DNA of 64,000 nt from Armatimonadota bacterium (GTDB lineage Bacteria > Bacillota > Desulfotomaculia > Desulfotomaculales > Nap2-2B). The DNA is taken from NCBI GenBank assembly GCA_023511535.1, contig JAIMBK010000007.1, positions 1 through 64,000 on the forward strand, in the 5' to 3' direction. This document shows, in pieces, positions 1 to 8,524 of the stretch; position 1 is the stretch's first letter; the number at the start of each line of letters is the position of its first letter. The notes beneath the pieces were generated by a model. That model was given only the letters and a program-made list of their open reading frames with translations. It did no database searches and had not been told where the DNA came from. Position numbers and translations under genes: made by a program.

Positions 1-1
1 G

Positions 2-652
2 GTATGGAGTAAAAATTGCGGCCTGGCTTCAACCTTTTCCAACCACGACCACGAAGGGGGGCCGCCGGTATCCTCCGCGGGCTCTTTAATGACGAAAAGT
101 GCTTTCGAACTTTGCCGCCTGGCCAATTCCGAAAGTCTTTTAGAAAGATCCATCGGACTGGCCGCCATCAACTCTTTGTTGACCATTGAGTTGAACCGGT
201 GCAAAGAGGTTAACGCGGCCGAAATCCTTTTCACCAGGGGGGCCGGTAAAAAAGTGGCGGTGGTCGGCCACTTTCCCTTTATCCCCAAGCTACGGCAGGT
301 ATCGGCAAAATGCTGGGTGCTGGAAAAAAGGCCTCACTCCGGGGACCTTCCTGCCTGCGCAGCCCCGGAAGTGATTCCGCTGGCCGATGTAGTGGCGATT
401 ACGGGCACGGCCTTGATCAACGGCACCATGGGAGAGCTGCTGGGGCTTTGCCGCCGCGATAGCCTGGTGATGGTCCTGGGGCCGACGACTCCCCTGACTC
501 CTCTCTGGTTTGCTTATGGTGTCGATGTAGTATCCGGCAGCCGGGTGGTTGACGCTCCGCAGGTATTGCGTTTCGTTTCCGAAGGAGCAATTTTTACCCA
601 GTTGCACCGCCACGGCGTACGCTTGTTAACCATGCTGAAAGAGGGTGCTTAA
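2..652 (+). CDS. DUF4213/DUF364 (putative heavy-metal chelation domain) protein, 5' truncated by window edge
   Basis: Frame is open to the window start (VWSKNCGLASTFSNHDHEGGPP...); C-terminal part VAVVGHFPFIPKL...ADVVAITGTALINGTMGELL...VMVLGPTTPLTPLWFAYGVDVVSGSRVVD is typical of DUF364. Confidence 0.8.
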   Translation, partial: VWSKNCGLASTFSNHDHEGGPPVSSAGSLMTKSAFELCRLANSESLLERSIGLAAINSLLTIELNRCKEVNAAEILFTRGAGKKVAVVGHFPFIPKLRQVSAKCWVLEKRPHSGDLPACAAPEVIPLADVVAITGTALINGTMGELLGLCRRDSLVMVLGPTTPLTPLWFAYGVDVVSGSRVVDAPQVLRFVSEGAIFTQLHRHGVRLLTMLKEGA

Positions 653-654
653 GG

Positions 655-1089
655 ATGGATCCCGGGCAAATTATTGGCGTTAATCTCAGCACCCGGAAAG
701 GAACGAAGAAAACTAACGTCGGCGCGGGCTACCTGATTGCTGATCACGGCCTGCAAGGTGATGCCCACGCCGGAACCGACCGTCAGGTAAGCCTCTTTCC
801 GGCTGAAAGGGCGGAGGAACTGGCCGCCGGGTTGGGTCTTGTTGTTCAGCCGGGGGATTTTGCCGAAAACATTACCGTCCGCGGCCTCAATTTAAAAAAA
901 GTTGAACCGGGCGCCAGGCTTTTGGTAGGGGAAGCTATCGTTGAGGTTACCCGGATCGGGAAGCAGGATGGCGAGTTCCACACCTTTTCTTTCCACGGGC
1001 TGGCACCTTTGAGGACAGAAGGTATTTTTTGCCGGGTCGTCAAGAGCGGCCGGGTAAAAGAGGGAGATCGAGTATCCCTGATAGAGTAA
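655..1089 (+). CDS. MOSC domain-containing protein
   Basis: GLQGDAHAGTDRQVSLFPAE...PGDFAENITVRGLNL...GARLLVGEAIVEVTRIGK matches the MOSC fold pattern; closely follows the upstream ORF. Confidence 0.85.
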   Translation: MDPGQIIGVNLSTRKGTKKTNVGAGYLIADHGLQGDAHAGTDRQVSLFPAERAEELAAGLGLVVQPGDFAENITVRGLNLKKVEPGARLLVGEAIVEVTRIGKQDGEFHTFSFHGLAPLRTEGIFCRVVKSGRVKEGDRVSLIE

Positions 1090-1164
1090 TGTTTCAACTT
1101 TCGCCCTTAACAAACGGGCAATTATGCTGCCCGGGTTAATAAACATGAGTAACCGTTTGATGTG

Positions 1165-1308
1165 CGCGTACCTTTTTACCCGGTTGGGCCACAGCACCTC
1201 CGCCGCCTCCACCAGAACGGCGTCAAACTGCCTTGTCTTGTTGGCCGCAATTTCTTCCCGGCACTGCGGCCAGGAAAGCGCCCGCCGGTAAGGACGGTGG
1301 GAGGTCAT
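1165..1308 (-). pseudogene. HD-GYP domain C-terminal fragment
   Basis: MTSHRPYRRALSWPQCREEIAANKTRQFDAVLVEAAEVLW closely matches the C-terminus of the intact HD-GYP ORF at 2282..2932 (MTSERPYRPAITWRQCWEKVVANKAIQFDAVLVEAAEALW); no upstream HD half. Confidence 0.75.
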
Positions 1309-1500
1309 GGCTCCCCTGCCTTTGCACCTTTACCTGCGTCGATCTCGGCAAAAGCAGCCGGTCGCAAACGGTGGCGGCTTGCCTTATTTCGCGGGTCACC
1401 ATCAGGGTGGTCAGGCGGCGGGAAGGGCGACAAGGGTTGAAATGCGCAAGATTTAACTCTTTAGCTCCTATTAAGCAGCATGCTACCGTTATCACGACGC

Positions 1501-1990
1501 TTATTGAAGAGATTTACCAGCCGCTCTTTTAATAATATCCTGCGCCTCTTCCAATGTGTTGGCGGCAAACACTTCTTCCATGATTTCGTCCAGGGTTTCC
1601 GGGCTGTCCACCCGCTGGATTTTTTCCATCACTTCGCCGGCGTCGGTCTTAAATCTGCGCACCATGAATTTGCAGATGGCTTCCCGGGCCTTCTCAATCT
1701 TTCCTTCAATCTTTCCTTCAATCTTTCCCTTCTCATGCCAGCTGGTGGTAATCTGCATAATTAACTCAACCCCCTTTTGATCTATTCTGCCCAGTTCCTG
1801 GTAAAGCTGTTCTTCTTCCTGACGGTTTAGTTTGAGGTAGGTCTCGAAAAATCCGGCAATTAATTCCATCCGCGCGGGATCGCATTTCAGTCTGGTCAGC
1901 ATGCGCAAAAATTCCAGTTTTACCCGCACCTTCTCTTCTTCTTCTAGTTTACATTGGAAACGAAAGTCCGGCAATCTTTTTTTCATGTGT
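1501..1990 (-). pseudogene. C-terminal fragment of an Rpn/PD-(D/E)XK transposase-family protein fused to a FecB remnant
   Basis: KLEEEEKVRVKLEFLRMLTRLKCDPARMELIAGFFETYLKLN...GKIEGKIEGKIEKAREAI... resembles Rpn-family C-termini; the N-terminal nuclease half is absent and replaced by FecB-like residues. Confidence 0.6.
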
Positions 1991-2280
1991 TCCATATTTG
2001 CATTCCCCCAGCCGGAAATACTTTCGGCTACATTGCGGGCGCCGGTAGTTTCTATCCCGTCCAGGGCATAAATTATCAACGGCAGCGGCATGGGCAAAAC
2101 TACTATCCTGTTAACCTGAGCCGGGATTTCTACCGCTCTGCCCAGAGCTGGTCGACGATGGTTCTGGTTTGAGCTGCCGGTTTTGTTTCAAAGCGGCACC
2201 CTGCCAGCATACTGGATGCCAACATACTGGCCAGAAACAATATTAATATCGTTAACAATGTCTTCTGCCAGAACATTTTA
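1990..2280 (-). pseudogene. Remnant of a FecB/BtuF-type substrate-binding lipoprotein gene (internally deleted, frameshifted)
   Basis: LAGCRFETKPAAQTRTIVDQL, VVLPMPLPLIIYALDG and ETTGARNVAESISGWGNANME are near-identical to separated segments of the intact ORF 22859..23926. Confidence 0.85.
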
Positions 2281-2281
2281 T

Positions 2282-2932
2282 CTATCCCCTTTCCTGGCCA
2301 GCCTTTTTCGCCGGCCACCTTTTTTCCCACCTGGACCACAAGGCTTCCGCTGCCTCTACCAACACCGCATCGAACTGGATCGCTTTATTGGCTACAACCT
2401 TTTCCCAACACTGACGCCAGGTAATTGCCGGGCGATAAGGCCGTTCGGAGGTCATGGCATCAACGGCATCGCAAAGAGCAATAATCCGTGAACCTAAAGG
2501 AATGGCCTCTCCTTTTAAGCCCTCGGGGTAACCCTTGCCGTCCCAGCGCTCGTGGTGGTGAAGGACCATCGCCGCCACCATTTTAAGCTGCCGTGATTTG
2601 ACTAAGATGTTGGCGCCGATTTCCGGATGACGCTGAATTACCGCCCATTCGTGGGGTAAAAGCCGGCCCGGCTTGCGTAAAATTTGATCCGGAACACCGA
2701 TTTTGCCTATATCGTGCAAATGAGCCGCAATATGGACCATTTCCAGTTCCCGGCCCTTCAAGCCGACCAGCCGGGCCAGGTCCACCGCCATGTCCGCCAC
2801 GCGCCGGGAATGCCCGGAGGAATAGGGGTCCCGGGCCTCCAGGGCAGCCGCCAGGCATTCCACGGCATCGTGAAACAGGTGATCTAAACGGGGTTTAAGG
2901 GTTAACATTCCGGTTTTTACCGCCCTCCGCAA
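2282..2932 (-). CDS. HD-GYP domain protein (putative c-di-GMP phosphodiesterase)
   Basis: HSRRVADMA, HLHDIGKIGVPD, HPEIG, HHHERWDGKGYPEGLKGEAIPLGSRIIALCDAVDAMTSERPYR: complete HD-GYP signature. Confidence 0.93.
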   Translation of the reverse strand: MRRAVKTGMLTLKPRLDHLFHDAVECLAAALEARDPYSSGHSRRVADMAVDLARLVGLKGRELEMVHIAAHLHDIGKIGVPDQILRKPGRLLPHEWAVIQRHPEIGANILVKSRQLKMVAAMVLHHHERWDGKGYPEGLKGEAIPLGSRIIALCDAVDAMTSERPYRPAITWRQCWEKVVANKAIQFDAVLVEAAEALWSRWEKRWPAKKAGQERG

Positions 2933-2945
2933 ACGCCCCTCTTTG

Positions 2946-4241
2946 TTACTGAGCGATTCCCCCGTAGCTGGCCAGGATCCCGCTGATCAACGCCGAGGCG
3001 ATAAAGCCGACCAGCCCGCCAAGCACCACCAGGAGAGCAGGTTCAATCAGGCTGATCATTTTTTCTATTTTTGACTGCAGCAGTTTTGCGTAAATGTCCG
3101 CCACCATTGTCAGGGAAGAGTCCACGCCGCCCGTTTCTTCGCCCACCTTCACCATATTGCCGACCAGCGGGGGAAAGAAATTTTCGGCCCGCAAGAGCGG
3201 GTCGGAAAGGCTTTCCCCGTGCAATACACTGTCGGCCAGCCGGTCGATGACTTTTTTGATTGCCACGTTGCTGATCGTCTCGCGGGTGGCCTGCAACGCT
3301 TCCACGACAGGCACCCCGCTGCTGATTAACAAGGAAAAGGTCTTGGCGAAATGAACGATCAGAGCGGATTGAAAAACCGGCCCCAGGCCGGGGAGGCGCA
3401 TTTTGTACCGGTCAATCAACCCCCTGCCGGCAGGCAAACAATAGGCGCCGGCTACAACGGCCGCCAAACCGCCCAGGCCGGCGCCCAGCCTGGCCAGGTT
3501 CGCCGAAACGTTATCGGCAATATAAACAAGAACTCTGGTGTTCCAGGGCAGATCCCCGCCCATCATTTCCAGGAAAGGGACCATGTTGGGAATCACGTAG
3601 CTCACCATAAAAATGACTACCCCCACGGATACCAGCAGGACGATTGCCGGGTATACCGAGCTGGCGACAACCTTCCGCCAAAGGGCCAGCTTTTCTTCCC
3701 AGTAAGCGGCGACGCTTTCCATTGCCGTGTCCAGCAGGCCGCTGGTTTCTCCTGTCTTCAAAATGCTCGTCACCATTAAGGGGAATGTTCCGGGAAACTG
3801 CCGCATGGCGTCGCTTAAAGATTTTCCGGCCTCCACGTCGCGGCGGATGGAGGACAGGACGAACTTCAGCCGCCTGTTCCGGGACTGCTTTTCTAAGACA
3901 GAAAGGGAGGCCACGATAGAAACGCCTGCCTTGATCAGGGCGGCCATCTGCCAGAGCAAAATGACCACGTCGGACTGCTTGACCCGGCTTATTTTAACTA
4001 AAAAATCATTTAGATTGATAGAAGGTACGGGCAGCGCCTCTGCAGCCGAAGGCCGGTCCTTTTCTTTTAAGCTGGTGATGGTCAGGCCCTGCCTTCTCAA
4101 CACTGAAGCGGCTTCCGAAAGGCTGCCGGCCCCAAGTGTTCCCCTGGCGGCTTTGCCGTCGCGGCCGATAACTTCGTAGCTGTACTGAGGCATAAAATTC
4201 CACACCTGCCGTTTTAAAGCACTTTTAAATACCTGAAACAA
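2946..4241 (-). CDS. pilC: Type II secretion system F / PilC family inner-membrane protein
   Basis: Y.V.GRDGKAARGTL N-terminus, two T2SSF domains (LALWRKVVASSVYPAIVLLVSVGVVIFMVSYVIPNM; FAKTFSLLISSGVPVVEALQ); start may be internal at MPQYSYEV. Confidence 0.92.
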   Translation of the reverse strand: MFQVFKSALKRQVWNFMPQYSYEVIGRDGKAARGTLGAGSLSEAASVLRRQGLTITSLKEKDRPSAAEALPVPSINLNDFLVKISRVKQSDVVILLWQMAALIKAGVSIVASLSVLEKQSRNRRLKFVLSSIRRDVEAGKSLSDAMRQFPGTFPLMVTSILKTGETSGLLDTAMESVAAYWEEKLALWRKVVASSVYPAIVLLVSVGVVIFMVSYVIPNMVPFLEMMGGDLPWNTRVLVYIADNVSANLARLGAGLGGLAAVVAGAYCLPAGRGLIDRYKMRLPGLGPVFQSALIVHFAKTFSLLISSGVPVVEALQATRETISNVAIKKVIDRLADSVLHGESLSDPLLRAENFFPPLVGNMVKVGEETGGVDSSLTMVADIYAKLLQSKIEKMISLIEPALLVVLGGLVGFIASALISGILASYGGIAQ

Positions 4242-4250
4242 GGCGTGTGA

Positions 4251-5081
4251 CTATTTTTTAGCCTTCCATGAATAAACCAATCCCGAAACAAAAAGCAGGA
4301 ACACGGCGCTTGTAAACACGCCCGCCGCGACCGGAAACGGCTGCTTTATATCTTCAAAAAGTTCCCAGGGAGGAAGGGTCAAAAACCTTTCGGTAATTAC
4401 CGTCTGCTGCGCGGCATTTTGCTCAAACTCCCGGACCGTGGCGCGCTCCGGCACGCCGAAATTTACCTTTTTGCTCAGTTCGAAATAATTCCCTGAAAAG
4501 ACATCGTCTTTTACCTTAACCGTAAATGACTCGCCGGTCGACCGGCGAACAAAGGTAAATTGATAATTCTCCAGCGAAATATTTTTGGACAGTTCCTGCA
4601 GGTTTTTGTACGACGCGTCCTTTACTTCGGTCCCGTCCGGCAAAACGAGGCCGAAATCGCCTTTTGCCTTTACGCCGCGCACGTCAGGCCCGGCGCCGGT
4701 CAGGTATTGAAAAGAAACCACGGAAGTATATGAGGGAAGAGAGCTGACCACCTTGATGTCGTCTCTTTCTGGTGTTTCTTTGCCCCAAAGCGCTTCTATG
4801 CCTGCCTGCATGGCTCTGTAAGCGCACGCCACATCAACGGTGGACCCCGCTCCCCCCGTCTTTTCCCTGCAATAGCCGGCCACATCGGCAAGGGATATCT
4901 TGAGAAGAGTATCCCCGTCGTAGATTTCAACGGGAGGCAGGTCCAGGTGCCTGTTCAAAGCCGAATGAGCTTCTGCCGGACCGGCCGGCATGAACATTAT
5001 CCAGAGCACAAGCATTACCCGGATCAAAAATAAAGCGGCCGGAACCTTTCCGTTTCTGCGGGTATAATGCTCACATTTCAT
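4251..5081 (-). CDS. Secreted/membrane FmdE-like domain protein of unknown function within the pilus operon
   Basis: N-terminal signal sequence, C-terminal TM helix; YCREKTGGAGSTVDVACAYRAMQAGIEALWG and FTFVRRSTGESFTVKVKDDVFSGNYFELSKKV parallel the modules in ORF 24564..27536. Confidence 0.55.
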   Translation of the reverse strand: MKCEHYTRRNGKVPAALFLIRVMLVLWIMFMPAGPAEAHSALNRHLDLPPVEIYDGDTLLKISLADVAGYCREKTGGAGSTVDVACAYRAMQAGIEALWGKETPERDDIKVVSSLPSYTSVVSFQYLTGAGPDVRGVKAKGDFGLVLPDGTEVKDASYKNLQELSKNISLENYQFTFVRRSTGESFTVKVKDDVFSGNYFELSKKVNFGVPERATVREFEQNAAQQTVITERFLTLPPWELFEDIKQPFPVAAGVFTSAVFLLFVSGLVYSWKAKK

Positions 5082-5112
5082 TACATAATCCCCTCGCTTT
5101 AAAATTTTCCGC

Positions 5113-6753
5113 CTACCATTCCATAGTCGCCTTGAAGATATCGGAAGCGGTCGCCACCCCCCGGCGCAGCTTGATGATCCCGTCCTCGCGCAGGGTGCGC
5201 ATTCTGCCTTTTACGTGTTCTTTGATGACTGCCGTATCGGCGCCGCCGGCGACTAGTTTTTGCAGCCCCTGGTCGAGCACCAGGAGTTCGAAAATACCCG
5301 TTCTTCCCCTGTACCCCGTCCCCTGGCAAAAAGCACAGCCCTTGCCGGCGTAAAATTCCTCGCCGCGGCCGGGGCTCAAGCCCAGAGCCAACATTTCCTC
5401 CGGGGGCGGGGTATATTTCTGCCGGCACCGGGGGCAAATCACGCGCACCAGCCGCTGGGCCAGCACGGCCCGCAGGGCGGAACTCACCAGGTAGCGCTCG
5501 CAGCCCATGTCGACGAGCCGCTCAACTGCGCTGGCCGCGTCATTCGTATGGAGGGTGGAGAGCACCAGGTGGCCGGTAAGGGCGGCCTGCAGGGCCAGGC
5601 CGGCGGTCTCGCCGTCCCTGATTTCGCCCACCATGATGATATCGGGGTCCTGCCTTAAAATGGCCCGCAGGGCGCTGCTGAAGGTCATTTTTTTCGACGA
5701 ATAATCCACCTGGGTCTGGTTCACGCCCTCCATCTGGAGCTCGATAGGGTCTTCCACGGTAGTGATATTCACGCTGTCGCTGCGCAGGTACTTGAGCGCG
5801 GCGTACAAAGTACTGGTTTTGCCGCTGCCGGTGGGCCCGGTAACCAGGATCAGCCCGTGGGGCAGGTCGAGCAGACTGCGGAAGGACTCCTGCACATCTT
5901 TTTCCATCCCCAGGTCTTCGATTCCCAGGAGCCGTTCCTGGGAGGGCAAAAGCCTTAAAACGGCCTTTTCCCCGCCGGCGCAGGGCAGAGTGGAAGCCCT
6001 GATGTTTGTAGAATTGCCATTCTCATCCGGCCTGAACACAAAACCTCCGTCCTGGGGGCTGCGCCTATCGGCAATGTTCATGTTGCACAGGACTTTAATC
6101 CTTGAAATAAGCAGCGGCGCCATGGCGGCCGGTATCCGGTCCACGGTCTTGAGCGTCCCGTCGATGCGCAGGCGGACGCGCAGGCCGTCGCTTCCCGGCT
6201 CCAGGTGCAGGTCGGAAGCACGCTGGGCGACGGCTTTAAGGAGCAGCCCGTCCAAAAGTTTTATGGCGTCAGCCGCTCCTCCCGGGGCGTCCGGCCCCTC
6301 AACCGCCGGCGCCGCTTCCCCGCTGTCTTCGGAATAAGCCTGCCGCCGGACGGCGGCAAGCTCGGAGGAGCCCATGAGGACAAGGTGCACCCGTTTGCCG
6401 GTAAGCCTGCGCAAGTTCTCCAGGATTGCGCTGTTAACCGGTTCGGAACAGGCAATCAACAGGTCATTCTCCTTTAAAGCCACGGGGACGATGTTATGCT
6501 TGAGCGCAACCGGCCTGGGCACCATGGCCAAAACGTCGGGGGTGAGCAGGACCTCGTCGACCGGAAACGTCTGCAGGCCGAAAAATTCACCCAGCAAAGG
6601 GGTTAACCGGTCTTCCTCCAGGTACCCCTGCTCGACAAGCACCTCGCCCAGCTTTTTATTCGAACCGCGCTGGGCTCTCAGGGCGGCGGCCAGTTCCTGC
6701 TGGCTCAGCACGCCCCTGGCGACGAGAAATTCCCCCAACCTCTGCCTGGGCAT
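5113..6753 (-). CDS. pilB: GspE/PulE/PilB family type IV pilus assembly ATPase
   Basis: Walker A GPTGSGKTSTLYAAL, Asp/His boxes, Walker B DPDIIMVGEIRDGETA, CxxC zinc motif CPRCRQKY...CAFCQGTGYRGRTGIFELL, N-terminal MshEN domain. Confidence 0.95.
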   Translation of the reverse strand: MPRQRLGEFLVARGVLSQQELAAALRAQRGSNKKLGEVLVEQGYLEEDRLTPLLGEFFGLQTFPVDEVLLTPDVLAMVPRPVALKHNIVPVALKENDLLIACSEPVNSAILENLRRLTGKRVHLVLMGSSELAAVRRQAYSEDSGEAAPAVEGPDAPGGAADAIKLLDGLLLKAVAQRASDLHLEPGSDGLRVRLRIDGTLKTVDRIPAAMAPLLISRIKVLCNMNIADRRSPQDGGFVFRPDENGNSTNIRASTLPCAGGEKAVLRLLPSQERLLGIEDLGMEKDVQESFRSLLDLPHGLILVTGPTGSGKTSTLYAALKYLRSDSVNITTVEDPIELQMEGVNQTQVDYSSKKMTFSSALRAILRQDPDIIMVGEIRDGETAGLALQAALTGHLVLSTLHTNDAASAVERLVDMGCERYLVSSALRAVLAQRLVRVICPRCRQKYTPPPEEMLALGLSPGRGEEFYAGKGCAFCQGTGYRGRTGIFELLVLDQGLQKLVAGGADTAVIKEHVKGRMRTLREDGIIKLRRGVATASDIFKATMEW

Positions 6754-6766
6754 TCTCTCTCCCCCG

Positions 6767-7873
6767 TTATTTAAGGCCTAATTTTTCTTTTAACAGGGCC
6801 GGGTTGCGGGCACCCCTGAGCGCCGTAAAACGGTCGACGGCGCCTGCTTTGACCAGTTTTTCCAGGGACTGTTCCATGGTCTGCATGCCCGCTTTTATCC
6901 CGGTTTCTATGGCCAGGTGGATGTGCTCCTGCTTCCCGAGGCGGATCAGGTTGCTGACGGCCGGCGTCACCATCATCACTTCCGCGGCCAGGACCCGCCC
7001 TTTGCCGTCGGCGCGGGGCAGCAACTGCTGGGAAATAACCGCCTTCAGCGAGACGGACAGCTGCTGCCTCACCTGGCCCTGCTCCTCCGCCGGGAAAACG
7101 CCGATCATCCTGCTGATTGAAGAGACGGCGTCCCGGGAGTGAAGGGTGGAAAAAACCAGGTGCCCCGTTTCCGCCGCCATGATTGCCGCGCGAATGGTCT
7201 CCAGGTCGCGCATCTCGCCGACCAGGATGACGTCGGGGTCGGCCCGCAGGGCCGAGCGGAGGGCGTCGGCGAAGGATTCCACGTCCGTGTGCAGTTCCCG
7301 CTGGTTGACAATGCTCTGCCGGTTGAAATGGACATACTCAATGGGATCTTCGATGGTGATTATGTTGTACCTGAACTTTTCGTTGATCCTGTCGATAATG
7401 GCAGCCAGCGTGGTTGTTTTACCGCTGCCGGTGGCGCCCGTAACCAGGACCAGCCCGTTGGCCAGGCCGGGCAGGCCGTAAACGGACTCCGGCAGGCCGA
7501 GGTTTTCCAGGGAAGGGATGTCATCGGCAAGCCGGCGGATGACGCAGGTGATCGAGCCTCTTTGAAAGTAGGCGTTGACCCGGAACCGGCCGATTCCGCT
7601 CAAGCTGACGGCCAGGTCGACCGAAAATTTTTTCTCCAGGACTTCTCTCTGCCGGGGAGTCAGAATCTGGTCCAGAAGACGCCTGATCTCCCCCGGGGTC
7701 AGCGGCCGGTAACGGTCCAGGGCCGTCAGGCGCCCCGCCACCCGGAGCACCGGCGGCGTGTTGGCCGTCAGGTGCAGGTCGGAGGCATCCCGCTCCTTCG
7801 CCTCCTTAAGCAGTTCATCGACGTGAAAGACAAGCTCGCTTCCGGCGGCCGAAGCAAATGCCGGGCCCATCAA
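6767..7873 (-). CDS. pilT: PilT twitching motility ATPase
   Basis: GATGSGKTTTLAAIIDRIN, DPDVILVGEMRDLETI.AAI.AAETGHLVFSTLHS, AAEVMMVTPAVSNLIR. Confidence 0.95.
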   Translation of the reverse strand: MMGPAFASAAGSELVFHVDELLKEAKERDASDLHLTANTPPVLRVAGRLTALDRYRPLTPGEIRRLLDQILTPRQREVLEKKFSVDLAVSLSGIGRFRVNAYFQRGSITCVIRRLADDIPSLENLGLPESVYGLPGLANGLVLVTGATGSGKTTTLAAIIDRINEKFRYNIITIEDPIEYVHFNRQSIVNQRELHTDVESFADALRSALRADPDVILVGEMRDLETIRAAIMAAETGHLVFSTLHSRDAVSSISRMIGVFPAEEQGQVRQQLSVSLKAVISQQLLPRADGKGRVLAAEVMMVTPAVSNLIRLGKQEHIHLAIETGIKAGMQTMEQSLEKLVKAGAVDRFTALRGARNPALLKEKLGLK

Positions 7874-7885
7874 ACCCCCCCTCCT

Positions 7886-8518
7886 TTAAATAAGCAGCTC
7901 GATAGTGATCACGGGACCGCCGGCTTTGGCCGCGTCCTTGCCCGCGGTTTTAGCGCCGGCATCAATCTTGAGGTTTTTAATCAAGATCAGATACTCTGAT
8001 TTCATTAGCGCTTCCCCAAAGCGGGCAAGGCCGCCGGGATCCCCCTCCAGAACCAGGCGGTATTCCTGCCAGTTGTACAAACTTGCCCCTTCCGGCAAAA
8101 TCGAAACGGGTTTTTCCGCCTGTTTGGCGGGCCGGGCGTCTTTCTCCGCCTGCGCGGACACGGATTTCAGTTCAATCAGGTCCATTCCGCAGGCAAAGGC
8201 CAGGCGGTTGATTTCCGTTACGGCCCCGGTAACCTCGTTCTCCGCCTGCGCTTTTTTAAAAACGGGCGCAATGTTTAAATTATTTTCCAGTTCCGCCGCC
8301 TCTTTCTTTTTTTTCCTGATTTTTTCTTCCAGGAGGCTGCTCCCGGCGGCCATCTCCTGGCTCGCCACTTCTTCCCGCAAGGACCTCAACTCCTGGCTTG
8401 ATTTCTTGTATTCTTTCATTACCGGATCGTAGACCTTGTTCAGGTAAAAGTAAAAACCGCCGCTCAGAGCCACGATCAGGATTAAAATTTTTTGCATCCT
8501 GGTCAATTGCCGTTTCAC
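7886..8518 (-). CDS. pilO: PilO-like pilus assembly protein
   Basis: Single N-terminal TM, coiled coil, position directly downstream of the pilMN ORF. Confidence 0.65.
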   Translation of the reverse strand: MKRQLTRMQKILILIVALSGGFYFYLNKVYDPVMKEYKKSSQELRSLREEVASQEMAAGSSLLEEKIRKKKKEAAELENNLNIAPVFKKAQAENEVTGAVTEINRLAFACGMDLIELKSVSAQAEKDARPAKQAEKPVSILPEGASLYNWQEYRLVLEGDPGGLARFGEALMKSEYLILIKNLKIDAGAKTAGKDAAKAGGPVITIELLI

Positions 8519-8524
8519 ACTGCT

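Noticed and set aside
1700-1737. CRISPR-like repeat
   Set aside because: Repeats are 12 bp, contiguous, in frame and without spacers; no CRISPR array or cas gene seen in the window.
7139-7999. 286-aa plus-strand ORF
   Set aside because: Antisense to pilT and pilO; typical shadow ORF of GC-rich coding sequence.
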